This document shows positions 55,649 to 64,000 of a DNA stretch of 64,000 nucleotides, one piece after another (position 1 is the stretch's first letter; each line of letters opens with the position of its first letter). Position numbers and translations under genes: made by a program. This stretch comes from Oceanisphaera psychrotolerans. Its GTDB lineage: Bacteria; Pseudomonadota; Gammaproteobacteria; Enterobacterales; Aeromonadaceae. Where the stretch lies: the NCBI RefSeq assembly GCF_001870485.1, contig NZ_MDKE01000068.1, forward strand, positions 62,001-126,000, written 5' to 3'. The notes beneath the pieces were generated by a model, which was given only the letters and a program-made list of their open reading frames with translations, had not been told where the DNA came from and did no database searches.

Positions 55649-55707
55649 TTGTTAACCGTATCGGTTGTGCCAGAATAGCCTCCCCGGACTCAGCAAGAAA
55701 TACCAAG

Positions 55708-56502
55708 GTGAGAAGAAAGCCCAAGGTAGTAAAGAGCAATACCAATTTCGATGGCAAGAGTCATACCTTCGCGCGCAACATCTATGGCACCACCAAGGGT
55801 CGCATTCGACTGGCGGTGTTGAGCCGGGATATTGACGAGTTGCTGGCCGGTTTGCCGGATCGCCCCTTGCGCATTCTGGATGCGGGGGGTGGCTTTGGCC
55901 CCCTGTCGCAGCCGCTGGCGGCACTTGGCCACCAGGTGGTGCTGTGCGATCTGTCCGGCGAGATGCTGGCGCTGGCCCGGGAGCAGGTGGCGGAAAAGGG
56001 GTTGCTTGCGCAATTCGAATTTATTCAGGCGCCCATTCAGTCGTTGAGTGTTGAAGATCTGGGCCAGTTCGACCTGATTCTGTGCCATGCGGTGCTGGAA
56101 TGGGTGGAAGAGCAGGCCCGGTTGCTGGCCTGTTTGCAGGCGCTGCTGGCGGACGGCGGTCATCTGTCGCTGATGTTTTACAACCGCGACGGCCTCCTGT
56201 ACCACAGCCTGGTGATGGGGCATTTTGATTATGTGCACGCCAATCTGGTCAAGAAACGACGCCAGAAGCTGACACCGGGCTGGCCCTGCAAACCCGATGA
56301 GGTATACCGCTGGCTGGACGAGCTGGGCTTTGTTATAACCGGACGCAGCGGGGTGCGGGTGATCCACGACTATATGGTGGAAAAACGCATCCGGGTCGAG
56401 CAGGCGGACGAAGTGATCGCCATGGAGCTGGCCCACGCCCGCCAAGCGCCCTTCATGCACCTGGGACGCTACATTCACGTGCTGGCAAAAAAGGGCGACT
56501 GA
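55708..56502 (+). CDS. cmoM: tRNA 5-carboxymethoxyuridine methyltransferase
   Basis: 264 residues from the GTG at 55708. The SAM-binding motif I ILDAGGGFGPLSQPLA lies near residue 55 and motif II VVLCDLSGEMLALARE near 80. The conserved FARNIYGTTKGRIR near residue 21 is specific to CmoM (formerly SmtA). It methylates the cmo5U34 wobble base to mcmo5U in tRNAs. The N-terminus is about 15 residues longer and more basic than in E. coli, so a later start may be used. Position before mukFEB matches E. coli. Confidence 0.92.
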   Translation: MRRKPKVVKSNTNFDGKSHTFARNIYGTTKGRIRLAVLSRDIDELLAGLPDRPLRILDAGGGFGPLSQPLAALGHQVVLCDLSGEMLALAREQVAEKGLLAQFEFIQAPIQSLSVEDLGQFDLILCHAVLEWVEEQARLLACLQALLADGGHLSLMFYNRDGLLYHSLVMGHFDYVHANLVKKRRQKLTPGWPCKPDEVYRWLDELGFVITGRSGVRVIHDYMVEKRIRVEQADEVIAMELAHARQAPFMHLGRYIHVLAKKGD

Positions 56503-56528
56503 GGATTCTGGAGTAAGGGAAGGTCGAA

Positions 56529-56623
56529 GCAAGAGACTGCCCCGCCGACACGCCGTAAACCCATCCATGGGGGCTCCGCCGCGCCATCCTTGGCGCGGAG
56601 GGTCGGCGGGGCAGCTCTCTTGC
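56529..56623 (+). repeat. Structured dispersed repeat, copy 2
   Basis: Left arm 56529-56549 (GCAAGAGACTG then CCCCGCCGAC) pairs with 56602-56623 with a single bulge and one mismatch. Inside lie the joint CGCCGTAAA, hairpin CCCA-TCCA-TGGG, joint GGCT(C) and hairpin CCGCGCCA-TCCT-TGGCGCGG. Compared with copy 1, base pairs in all three stems differ with both partners changed. It occupies most of the 178-base gap between cmoM and mukF. Confidence 0.88.
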
Positions 56624-56680
56624 TCCTCCCTGTATCCTCTGTGCATCGTTATCAAAACAAGAACTGAAGAGAGCAGCAAG

Positions 56681-58006
56681 ATGACGGATATGTCCCGCAC
56701 CCTGCCGGACTGGATTGGCTGGGTCAGAGAGGAAAACCTGGGGTTGAACCTGCCCCCCGAACGGCTGGCCTTCTTGCTGGCGATACAGGTATTCGGCCGG
56801 GGCGGCGAGCAGCCGCAACTGACAGAAGCCGAGCTGCATCATGCCTTCGGCTTTGTCAGCAAGGGCTTCGACCAGGCCGACGACACCCAGGCCAGCCGTG
56901 CCAACAACGCCATCAACGATCTGGTGCGTCAGCGCCTGCTGAGCCGTTTTCAGGGTGAACCGGGGGAGGGCGAGAGCCTGTACCGGCTGACCCGCCTCGG
57001 CGTGGCCATCGTCGAATTCTTTGCCGCCCAGCGCGAGGTCAGCCAGATCAAGCTGTCGCTGCAACTGGAGCAGATTGCCCGGGATCTGGATCAGGTGGCC
57101 GCGGCCATCGCCACCGACCCCGGTGAGCAGCAATGGGCACAGGAGGTGGCCGGCCGGCTGAAGTATTCGGTGTCCGAGCAACTGGCGCGCATCGACGACA
57201 CCCAGCGCGCCATGGACGAGCAGCAGAGTGCGGTCAAGGCCAACATCGCGGCCCTGCTCAACAAGAACTGGCACGAGGCCATTTCCGCCTGCGAACAGTT
57301 GCTGCGCGAAACCGGTCTGACCCTGCGCGAGCTGCAGGACACCCTGGACAAGGCCGGCCACGGCCTGCAGCAGAGCCTGCTCAACATCGAAGAGCAGTTG
57401 CAGCAGAGCGAGCGCGGCAGCAGTGTCGCCCCCCTCTGTCAGCAGTTGCAGGCCCGGCTGGACGCCATCATCCACTGGGGCAGCCAGTGCATCGAGTTGT
57501 GGTCCCGCTACGACCGCCACGTGCATCGCTTCATCCGCACCGCCATCGACATGGACAAGCACCGCGCCTTCAGCCAGCGGCTGCGCGAGTCTATTCGTCA
57601 GTTCGAGGATCACAACTGGCGGCTGCGCATCGCCCAGGCCCAGCCGCTGCTGGAACTGCGCGACGAAACCATGGCCGCCTATGCCGAAGAGGTGACCGGC
57701 GAGCTGCCGGTCGAACTGGAATATCACGACATGGTGGACGTGTCCGCCGAACTGTCGGGCCGCATCCGCGATCATCTGCAGGCGTTTCCGCTGGCCGGCA
57801 AGCCGCTCGACATGGCCGCCGTGCTCAAGGACTACCTGCACGATTACCCTCAATACCAACATTTTGATATTGCCCGTTTGCTGATCGACGAAGCGGTCAA
57901 ACTGGGCCACGCCAACGCCGAATGCCTGGGTGCCGCCCAGCCGGACTGGCAGCTCATCAATGCCCACGGGGCCAAGGTACAAGCACATGTTATCGACCAA
58001 TACTGA
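56681..58006 (+). CDS. mukF: Chromosome partition protein MukF (kleisin)
   Basis: 441 residues (E. coli 440), starting at the ATG at 56681; the longer open frame upstream runs through repeat copy 2 and is not family-like. The N-terminal winged helix ([20 protein letters not shown]) is the dimerisation domain, followed by helical linker and a C-terminal winged helix that contacts the MukB head. MukF is the kleisin of the MukBEF condensin. mukF, mukE and mukB overlap in sequence and form one operon. Confidence 0.95.
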   Translation: MTDMSRTLPDWIGWVREENLGLNLPPERLAFLLAIQVFGRGGEQPQLTEAELHHAFGFVSKGFDQADDTQASRANNAINDLVRQRLLSRFQGEPGEGESLYRLTRLGVAIVEFFAAQREVSQIKLSLQLEQIARDLDQVAAAIATDPGEQQWAQEVAGRLKYSVSEQLARIDDTQRAMDEQQSAVKANIAALLNKNWHEAISACEQLLRETGLTLRELQDTLDKAGHGLQQSLLNIEEQLQQSERGSSVAPLCQQLQARLDAIIHWGSQCIELWSRYDRHVHRFIRTAIDMDKHRAFSQRLRESIRQFEDHNWRLRIAQAQPLLELRDETMAAYAEEVTGELPVELEYHDMVDVSAELSGRIRDHLQAFPLAGKPLDMAAVLKDYLHDYPQYQHFDIARLLIDEAVKLGHANAECLGAAQPDWQLINAHGAKVQAHVIDQY

Positions 58007-58658
58007 TCTCGCCCTGGACCCCCGTCTGGCCCAGGCCATTGCCAATCCGCTGTTTCCGGCACTAGACAACCAGCTGCGCGCGGGCCGCCACATCAGCGCC
58101 GACGAGCTGGAGCAGCATTCGTTGCTGCAGGAGTATTACCCGGAGCTGGAGGCCTTTTACCAGCGTTACCATGTCGAGCTGGTACGTGCCCCCGAGGGCT
58201 TCTACTACCTGCGCCCGCGCTCGACCAGCGAGCTCGGCAGCTCCATTCTGTCGGAGCTGGAAATGCTGGTGGGCAAGGTGCTGTGCTACCTGTACCTGAG
58301 CCCGGACCGGCTGAGCAACGAAGGGGTGTTTTCGCTGCTCGACCTGCAGGAAGAAGTGCTGACCCTGGCCAACGAAGCCGCGCTGCTGCGCATGGTCAAC
58401 CAGCGAGCCGGCGGTAGTGATCTCGACAAACGCAAGCTGGCCGACAAACTCAAGAGCGCCATTCGCCGGCTAAAGCGGCTGGGCATGGTCAGCGCCGTGG
58501 GCAGCCAGGACAAGTTTCGCATCAGCGAGGCGGTGTTTCGCTTTGCCGCCGATGTGCGCAGTGACGAAGACCCGCGCGCGCTGCAACTGCGCATGATTAA
58601 AGACGGCGAGGCGGTGGCCGGCCACGACCAGGACGAAGAGCAGGAGAACGAGCAGTGA
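57987..58658 (+). CDS. mukE: Chromosome partition protein MukE
   Basis: 223 residues from the ATG at 57987, inside the end of mukF (20-base overlap). The block [20 protein letters not shown] near residue 14 and the [12 protein letters not shown] region are typical. MukE is a small winged-helix (KITE) protein that binds MukF and links the MukB heads. The C-terminal tail is acidic ([10 protein letters not shown]). It overlaps mukB by four bases. Confidence 0.95.
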   Translation: MLSTNTDLALDPRLAQAIANPLFPALDNQLRAGRHISADELEQHSLLQEYYPELEAFYQRYHVELVRAPEGFYYLRPRSTSELGSSILSELEMLVGKVLCYLYLSPDRLSNEGVFSLLDLQEEVLTLANEAALLRMVNQRAGGSDLDKRKLADKLKSAIRRLKRLGMVSAVGSQDKFRISEAVFRFAADVRSDEDPRALQLRMIKDGEAVAGHDQDEEQENEQ

Positions 58659-61600
58659 GCATGCCAGAAACGCTAACCACCTTCAGCCGGGGCAAGTTTC
58701 ATTCCCTGACCATGGTCAACTGGAACGGCTTCTTCGCCCGTACCTTCGAGCTGGACACCCTGGTGACCACCCTGTCCGGCGGCAACGGCGCCGGCAAGTC
58801 CACCACCATGGCCGCCTTTATCGCGGCGCTGATCCCCGATCTCAGCCTGCTGCACTTTCGCAACACCACCGAGGCGGGCAGCCAGTCCGGCAGCCGCGAC
58901 AAGGGCCTGTACGGCAAACTGCAGCGCGGTCACTGCTATTCGCTGATTGAAGTGGACACCTCGCAAGGCGAGCGGGTCTGGTTTGGCGTGCACCTGGAGC
59001 AGGTGGCCAACCGCGACAACAAGGTCAACCTCACTCCCTTCAGCCTGCAGGGCATCACGCCCGAGCACACCCCGACCGCGCTGCTGCTGCACCGGCTCGA
59101 CGACGGTCGCGGCCAGGTACGCTCGCTCAACGAGCTGAAGGCGGCGGCCCAGCAGGACGGCCTGCGCTTTGCCCGCTTCAATACGGTGAGCGAGTATCAC
59201 AACTTTCTGTTCGACACCGGCGTGACCCCGCGCAAGCTCAAGGATCAGCGTGACCGGGTCAAGTTCTATCGCCTGATCGAAGCCTCGCTGTACGGCGGTA
59301 TTTCCAGCACCATCAGCCGCAGCCTCAAGGACTACCTGCTGCCGGAAAACGCCGGTATCCGCAAGGCCTTCAATGACATGGAAGCGGCGATCTTCGAGAA
59401 CCGTCGCACCCTGGAAGCCATACGCGAAACCCAGCGGCAGCGGGACCAGTTTCGCCAGTTGATCACCGAAACCACCCATTATGCGGCCGCCGACTATGTG
59501 CGTAACAGCGCCGAGAAGAAGCGGCTGTCGGAGCAGGCGCTGGCGGCGCGCAAGGCCCTGGCCAACGAGCGTCGCATTCTGGCGGAAGAGCGAGCCCGGC
59601 TGATTTATCTGGCCGACGAGCTGGAGCACCTGGCCGCCCGCGAGCGCATGCTGGGTGAAGAGCTGGACATCGCCTCCGAGCATTTGGCGCGGGTGCTGAG
59701 CGGGGTCAAGCTCAGCGAGAAGATCGCCGGCTACCAGCAGGAACTGGACGAGCTGGAAGAAAAGCTCGCCATTCAGGAAGAAACCCTGGCCGAGCTGCAG
59801 GACGAACATGCAGAGGCCACCGCCACCAAGGCGGCGGCCGAAGAAGAAGTAGACAGCCTCAAGAGTCAGCTGGCCGACTACCAGCAGGCGCTGGACACCC
59901 AGCAGACCCGCGCCATTCAGTATCGTCAGGCCCGTCAGGCCCTGGGCGAGGCCAAGGTGCGCTGCGGCCTGCCGGAGTTGAGCCCGGAGCAGGCCAAAGA
60001 GCAGGAGCAGGCCCACCAGCAGCGCGAACAACAGCTGACCGCCGTGGTGCTGGAGCAACGCCAGCAGCTCTCGCTGGCCGAAGCGGCCCGTGCCCAGTAC
60101 GATCAGGCGCTGGCGCTGCTGCAGGCCATCGACGGCGAGGCCAACCGGGCCTCCGCCTTTGCCCGTGCCGGCCAGTTGCTGGAACAGGGCCGGGAATATC
60201 AGGCGCTGCTGGCGCGGGATGGGGCCATTCGCCGCCAGTTGCAGCAGGCCGAGCAGGACGCCGACAAGCGCGAAAAAGCCGCGGCCCTGCAGGCCGAGCT
60301 GGCCCGGCTGGGTCGGCCGGTGAACGACGAGGCCGAGCTGGAACTGCAACTGGCGGAACTGGACGAGCAGAAGAGCGAGCTGGAAGAAAAACTGGCCGAC
60401 TGTGCCGATGCCCAGCGCCAGAGCCAGTCCCGTCTGGGGCAAATCGCGCCCCGGGTGAGTGAGCTGCGCAAGCAGGCGCCTGCCTGGCACCAGGCCCGGC
60501 AGCAGCTTGAGCGGTTGCGCGAGCTGTCCGGCCAGCCGTTGACCGACAGCGCTGAGGTGACCGCCGCCATGCAGCAGGCGCTGCGCGACGAGCATCAGGC
60601 CGAACAGAACAAGCAGCAGGCGCTGGCCGCCAAGCAGCGGCTGGAGCAGCAGATCCGTGGCCTGAGCAGTGGCAGTGACGCCGACCCACGGCTGATTGCC
60701 CTGTGCGAACAACTGGGTGGCACCCTGCTGGCCGATGTGTACGACGACATCGCGGTGGACGACGCCCCCTATTACGAGGCGCTGTACGGCCCGGCCCGCA
60801 ATGGCATCGTCGTGGCCGATCCCCAGGCGGCGCTGGCGCAACTGCAGGCGCTGGAGTCCTGCCCGGCAGACTTGTACCTGATCCAGGGTAACCCGGACGC
60901 CTTCGACGAAGATCTGTTGCACGCCACCGAGCTGGATGGCGCCATCTGGGTGAAAAACGGCGAACGCCAGCTGCGTTACTCCCGGTTCCCCACCGAGCCG
61001 ATGTTCGGCCGCGCCGCCCGCGAGGCCAAGATAGAGCAGCTGAGTGCCGAGCTGGAAACCGCCAGCAGCCGGTATGCGGAGTCCGCCTTCGCCCAGCAGA
61101 AGCACAGCCGTCTCTATCATCAGCTGAGTGAATTTGTAAGCCAGGGCCTGCAACTGGCCTTTGGCGATGACCCGGAAGCCGCGCTGGAGCAACTGGCCGC
61201 CCAGCAGCATCAGCTGGAGCAGGAGCTGGCGACCATTGCCGAGCAGCGCGACCAGTGGCAGGCCCGCCGCAACCAGCTGCGCGAGCAGCAGGCGTTGCTG
61301 CACAAGCTGCTGCCGCTGGCGGAGCTGTTGGCCGACGAGGGGCAGGCCCAGCGGCTGGACAGCGCCCGGGAAGAGCTGGCCCGGCTGGAAACCGCCCGCG
61401 ACTTCATGGCCGCCCACGGTCAGCGCCTGGGCCGGCTGGCCGAGCAGGTGCAGGTATTGCGCCAGGATCCCGCCGGATTCGACGCCCTGCAACAGCAGGT
61501 GGCCGAGGCCGAAGCCGAGCTGACCGAGGCCCGCAATCGTACCTATGCCCTGACCCAGCTGGTGGCACGCCTGCCGCACCTGGCCTATGCGGACGCCGAG

Positions 61601-63094
61601 CAGTTGCTGGATCAAAGCTCGGCCATGAACGACAGCCTCAAGGCCAAGCTGGTACAGGCAGAAGAAGCCCGTCGCAAGGCCGGTGCGCGTGCAGAGCAGC
61701 TCAATGGTCGCCTGACCGATGCGCTGCAGGCCCGCACCGCCCTGGTGACCGGCCGGGATGCCCGGAGCCAGACCCTGAACGAATTCCGCGACGAACTGAA
61801 TGCCCTGGGCATTCAGCTTGCGCCGGATATGGAAGACAAGGCCCGGGATGCCAAGCGTTCGATCGAGAGCGAGCTGGTGCATACCCGTGGCAAGCGCAGC
61901 CAGACCGAGGCCCAGCGCCAGGTGAGCAAGCGCGAAATCGAATCCCTGAGTCAGCGCCTCGGCAAGGACGGCCAGGGTTACTTTGCCGCCCGCAAGGCGC
62001 TGGTGGCCCACAAGGCCAACTGGGCCAGGGTGGCGCGACTGGCGCGGGACCACGATGTGGAGCGGCGTCTGGCCCGGCCGGAGCTGGCGTATCTGGATGC
62101 GGACGAGCTGCGTTCCATTTCCGACAAGGCGCTGGGCGCCCTGCGCATGGCGGTGGCCCACGACGAAGAGCTGCGCGACGCCCTGCGTCTCTCCGAGGGC
62201 AACCGCAACACCCTGCAGAAGGTGCAGTTCTACATCTTGGTGTTCAGCCACCTCAAGGCGCGCATCCGTCACGACATCATCCGGGCCGACGATCCGGTGG
62301 AAGCGCTGGAAGAGATGGAAGTGGAGCTGGGCCGGCTGGCGGACGAGCTGCAACTGCGTGAAGGCCAGCTGTCGCTGTCTTCCCATGAGGTGGCGGCCAA
62401 GATCAACACCATCATCCGCCGCGAGCAGAACCGCATTCGCCAGCTCAACCAGGGCCTGCAGAACATCAGCTTCGGTCTGGTGGCCGGGGTGCGGCTGAAC
62501 GTGAACATTCGCGATACCTATGGCCGCCTGCTGGAAGCCCTGAGCGACCCGGAAGGTCGCCATCAGGACCTGTTCAGCAGCAAGGAACTGAGCTTCTCCG
62601 AGGCGATGGGCAAGTTGTTCCAGCGCCTGAATCCGCAGCTGGAGCAGGGCGATCGCAGCCCGCAGGTGCTGGGGCAGGCCTTGTTGGATTATCGCAACTA
62701 TCTGGATCTGGACATCGAAGTGCAGCGCGGCGCCGACGGCTGGCTGCGCGCCGAGAGTGGCGCCTTGTCGACCGGCGAGGCCATCGGGACCGGCCAGGCC
62801 ATTCTGCTGATGGTGCTGCAGAGCTGGGAGGAAGAATCCCGCCACCTGCGCAACAAGGACGTATTGCCCTGTCGCCTGTTGTTCCTGGACGAAGCGGCAC
62901 GACTGGACGCCCGCTCCATCGCCACCCTGTTCGAGCTGTGCGAACGGCAGGACATGCAGTTGCTGATTGCCGCGCCCGAGAACATCAGCCCGGAAAAAGG
63001 CACCACCTACAAGCTGATCCGCAAGGTGCACGGCAAGCAGGAACACGTACACGTGGTGGGCTTGCGCGGCTTCGCCGCCGAGCAGGTGGCATAG
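58655..63094 (+). CDS. mukB: Chromosome partition protein MukB (SMC-like ATPase)
   Basis: 1479 residues (E. coli 1486). GTG start at 58655, with GTGA overlapping the mukE stop; an ATG two codons later is also possible. Head part 1 has Walker [12 protein letters not shown] at 41-51. Long coiled coils (about 280-640 and 790-1110) flank a small hinge near 680-780 ([20 protein letters not shown]). Head part 2 carries the C-motif [18 protein letters not shown] and Walker [15 protein letters not shown]. It is the loop-extruding motor of MukBEF. The coding region is complete and has an identifiable terminator downstream. Confidence 0.97.
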   Translation: MSMPETLTTFSRGKFHSLTMVNWNGFFARTFELDTLVTTLSGGNGAGKSTTMAAFIAALIPDLSLLHFRNTTEAGSQSGSRDKGLYGKLQRGHCYSLIEVDTSQGERVWFGVHLEQVANRDNKVNLTPFSLQGITPEHTPTALLLHRLDDGRGQVRSLNELKAAAQQDGLRFARFNTVSEYHNFLFDTGVTPRKLKDQRDRVKFYRLIEASLYGGISSTISRSLKDYLLPENAGIRKAFNDMEAAIFENRRTLEAIRETQRQRDQFRQLITETTHYAAADYVRNSAEKKRLSEQALAARKALANERRILAEERARLIYLADELEHLAARERMLGEELDIASEHLARVLSGVKLSEKIAGYQQELDELEEKLAIQEETLAELQDEHAEATATKAAAEEEVDSLKSQLADYQQALDTQQTRAIQYRQARQALGEAKVRCGLPELSPEQAKEQEQAHQQREQQLTAVVLEQRQQLSLAEAARAQYDQALALLQAIDGEANRASAFARAGQLLEQGREYQALLARDGAIRRQLQQAEQDADKREKAAALQAELARLGRPVNDEAELELQLAELDEQKSELEEKLADCADAQRQSQSRLGQIAPRVSELRKQAPAWHQARQQLERLRELSGQPLTDSAEVTAAMQQALRDEHQAEQNKQQALAAKQRLEQQIRGLSSGSDADPRLIALCEQLGGTLLADVYDDIAVDDAPYYEALYGPARNGIVVADPQAALAQLQALESCPADLYLIQGNPDAFDEDLLHATELDGAIWVKNGERQLRYSRFPTEPMFGRAAREAKIEQLSAELETASSRYAESAFAQQKHSRLYHQLSEFVSQGLQLAFGDDPEAALEQLAAQQHQLEQELATIAEQRDQWQARRNQLREQQALLHKLLPLAELLADEGQAQRLDSAREELARLETARDFMAAHGQRLGRLAEQVQVLRQDPAGFDALQQQVAEAEAELTEARNRTYALTQLVARLPHLAYADAEQLLDQSSAMNDSLKAKLVQAEEARRKAGARAEQLNGRLTDALQARTALVTGRDARSQTLNEFRDELNALGIQLAPDMEDKARDAKRSIESELVHTRGKRSQTEAQRQVSKREIESLSQRLGKDGQGYFAARKALVAHKANWARVARLARDHDVERRLARPELAYLDADELRSISDKALGALRMAVAHDEELRDALRLSEGNRNTLQKVQFYILVFSHLKARIRHDIIRADDPVEALEEMEVELGRLADELQLREGQLSLSSHEVAAKINTIIRREQNRIRQLNQGLQNISFGLVAGVRLNVNIRDTYGRLLEALSDPEGRHQDLFSSKELSFSEAMGKLFQRLNPQLEQGDRSPQVLGQALLDYRNYLDLDIEVQRGADGWLRAESGALSTGEAIGTGQAILLMVLQSWEEESRHLRNKDVLPCRLLFLDEAARLDARSIATLFELCERQDMQLLIAAPENISPEKGTTYKLIRKVHGKQEHVHVVGLRGFAAEQVA

Positions 63095-63166
63095 CGGCAT
63101 AATGGAATAGAACATCATTGGTGGCCGCCGCGTTAGCCGGCGGAACAGACCAGGAAATACTCAACA

Positions 63167-63197
63167 AGCCCCGTAGCCGACAGGCGCGGGGCTTTTT
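63167..63197 (+). terminator. Rho-independent terminator of mukFEB
   Basis: AGCCCCG pairs with CGGGGCT, across a 13-base loop that itself can fold, followed by TTTTT. It lies 73 bases after the mukB stop. Confidence 0.92.
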
Positions 63198-63725
63198 GTA
63201 TCCTTGCACTGGTCTTGTGGCTCACGTCGGACAAAGGCCAGCTCTACAAGTCTCCCTTCATGCTTCCAATCTGCAATCCTTGCTGCCTATAATGCGAAGG
63301 TTTCATTTGAGTTAGATTTTCAGAGTGGCAACAGCGCCTCACAAGCAGGGCAGGGAGAGGCCAGATCGCCCGCAAGATCCGGGCGGTAGCGTGCCTGTTT
63401 GCAACAGAGCCCGTATTTTTCGGTTGTTGGGCATAATGCGGATGAGTGCTCAATAATCTGCAACTGGGTTGATAAAACTGTTCTTATAAATGAATTATCA
63501 ATGAGGTGGTTAAGGGTAAGCCGTTAATACTGCGCATTATCAAGCAGAAATGTAAGCATGCTCGATTTTATCGGGTGAAAATGACTATAAAAGATAAAAA
63601 AATATGTTAATTAGTATGTTAGGTTGGTAGTGTTGAAAACTTGTGTGCGTATATATGAGCATGCGCAGTATTAAAAAATGTTATACGCTTCAACACCATA
63701 TTTTTTAATCAAGTAAGAGTAAAAA
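63198..63725. other. GC-to-AT transition region between mukB and a foreign-looking gene
   Basis: 528 bases with no supported gene; a 69-codon minus-strand frame at 63244-63453 has no recognisable features. Base composition falls from GC-rich to strongly AT-rich at about 63440, marking a probable island boundary. A TATAAT-like box (CCTATAATG) is at 63286-63294. No tRNA gene or direct-repeat attachment site was seen. Confidence 0.55.
63524..63674. repeat. 12-bp inverted repeat bounding a 151-base AT-rich segment
   Basis: TTAATACTGCGC at 63524-63535 and GCGCAGTATTAA at 63663-63674 are perfect inverted copies. GCATGCTC (63556-63563) and GAGCATGC (63657-63664) form a second, overlapping inverted pair. 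They may be ends of a small mobile element or a regulatory/attachment site; no transposase is in the window. Confidence 0.5.
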
Positions 63726-64000
63726 ATGGAATTATCAAGAGTAATCATTCACAATTTTAGATCAGTAAAAGATGCTGATTTTGAAATTAATCCATATACA
63801 CTTGTTGTAGGTGAAAATAATTCTGGAAAAACGAATTTGTTGAGTGCTTTAAGAACATTTTATGAAGATGGTGGGTTGAAGTACGACAAGGTAAGAGACT
63901 TTCCAAAATTTGAGACTGATGATAATGAGTCATGGGTTGAACTTCATTTCACAACTACAGATGAAGAACAGGGAGGGCTTAAAGAGTCATATAGATCAAC
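63726..64000 (+). CDS. OLD/SMC-type AAA ATPase, 3' end outside window
   Basis: The ATG at 63726 opens a frame that runs off the window after 91 codons. The N-terminus SRVIIHNFRSVKDADFEI and Walker A VVGENNSGKTNLLSALRTF near residue 29 are typical of ATPases of OLD-family nucleases and of phage-defence ATPases such as GajA or PtuA. Its codons are strongly A/T-rich, unlike the rest of the window, so it was probably acquired horizontally. An AGAG Shine-Dalgarno-like sequence precedes the start. Which system it belongs to cannot be told without the C-terminal half (a TOPRIM would mean OLD/Gabija type) and the next genes. Confidence 0.75.
   Translation, partial: MELSRVIIHNFRSVKDADFEINPYTLVVGENNSGKTNLLSALRTFYEDGGLKYDKVRDFPKFETDDNESWVELHFTTTDEEQGGLKESYRS

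Noticed and set aside
63244-63453. 69-codon minus-strand frame after mukB
   Set aside because: No Shine-Dalgarno, no motif, unusual composition, and it spans the composition break. No support beyond openness.

Overview
The window reads as chromosomal DNA of a high-GC marine gammaproteobacterium. MukBEF, RecBCD, SbcB and a MaoP-type protein together place it in the Dam/MukBEF clade. An ectoine pathway, a BCCT transporter and an MscS-type channel suggest a salt-exposed lifestyle. Aeromonadales of the Oceanimonas/Oceanisphaera/Zobellella type fit best, but that is inference from gene content and order, not from a marker gene.

Layout. 1-2068: end of a sodium:solute symporter gene and a translationally coupled metallophosphatase. 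2109-8485 (minus): a tightly coupled six-gene operon starting with an ArsS-type radical SAM gene, then a VTT membrane/flavin-disulfide-reductase fusion, a DUF547 secreted protein, two glycosyltransferases and a stand-alone NDH-like flavoprotein. 8863-13406: ybaN-apt-dnaX-ybaB-recR, with a dnaX programmed frameshift site. 13424-16753 (minus): cdd, yohK, yohJ and sbcB. 16954-18623 (minus): maoP-like gene, a TPR membrane protein and a cold-shock gene. 18914-22854: ectA-ectB-ectC-ask_ect. 23063-28094: ppiC, an OLD-family ybjD, two membrane proteins and slyB. 28817-34753: hrpA, rplY, a NYN-domain gene, DUF3087 and SEC-C genes. 34831-41000: a PACE efflux gene divergent from a LysR regulator, small proteins, an unknown gene with mscS, and a BCCT transporter. 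41114-50219: recC-recB-recD. 50220-55648 (minus): a CBS-PAS-GGDEF-EAL protein, pfkA, tpiA and elyC. 55708-63094: cmoM and mukF-mukE-mukB. From about 63440 the GC content drops sharply and an OLD/SMC-type ATPase gene begins at 63726, cut by the window end.

Three things stand out. (1) A dispersed intergenic repeat occurs three times (27166-27260, 27307-27441 on the minus strand, 56529-56623). Each copy folds into an outer stem plus two TCCN-capped hairpins, and paired positions change together between copies in all three stems. (2) Eight frame disruptions in seven genes (cdd, sbcB, ectB, ycaD-like, slyB, PACE, and recB twice) are all loss of one base. This points to systematic sequencing deletions rather than gene decay. 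(3) A 27-codon minus-strand ORF at 28211-28294 has its own near-consensus promoter, Shine-Dalgarno sequence and terminator.

How the genes work together: ectABC-ask makes ectoine from aspartate-semialdehyde, while the BCCT carrier and MscS channel handle uptake and release of osmolytes. RecBCD, SbcB, RecR, DnaX and YbaB serve replication and repair. MukBEF organises the chromosome and MaoP probably modulates that. The ArsS-led operon is the least understood metabolic unit here. No tRNA, rRNA, CRISPR array or insertion sequence was recognised.
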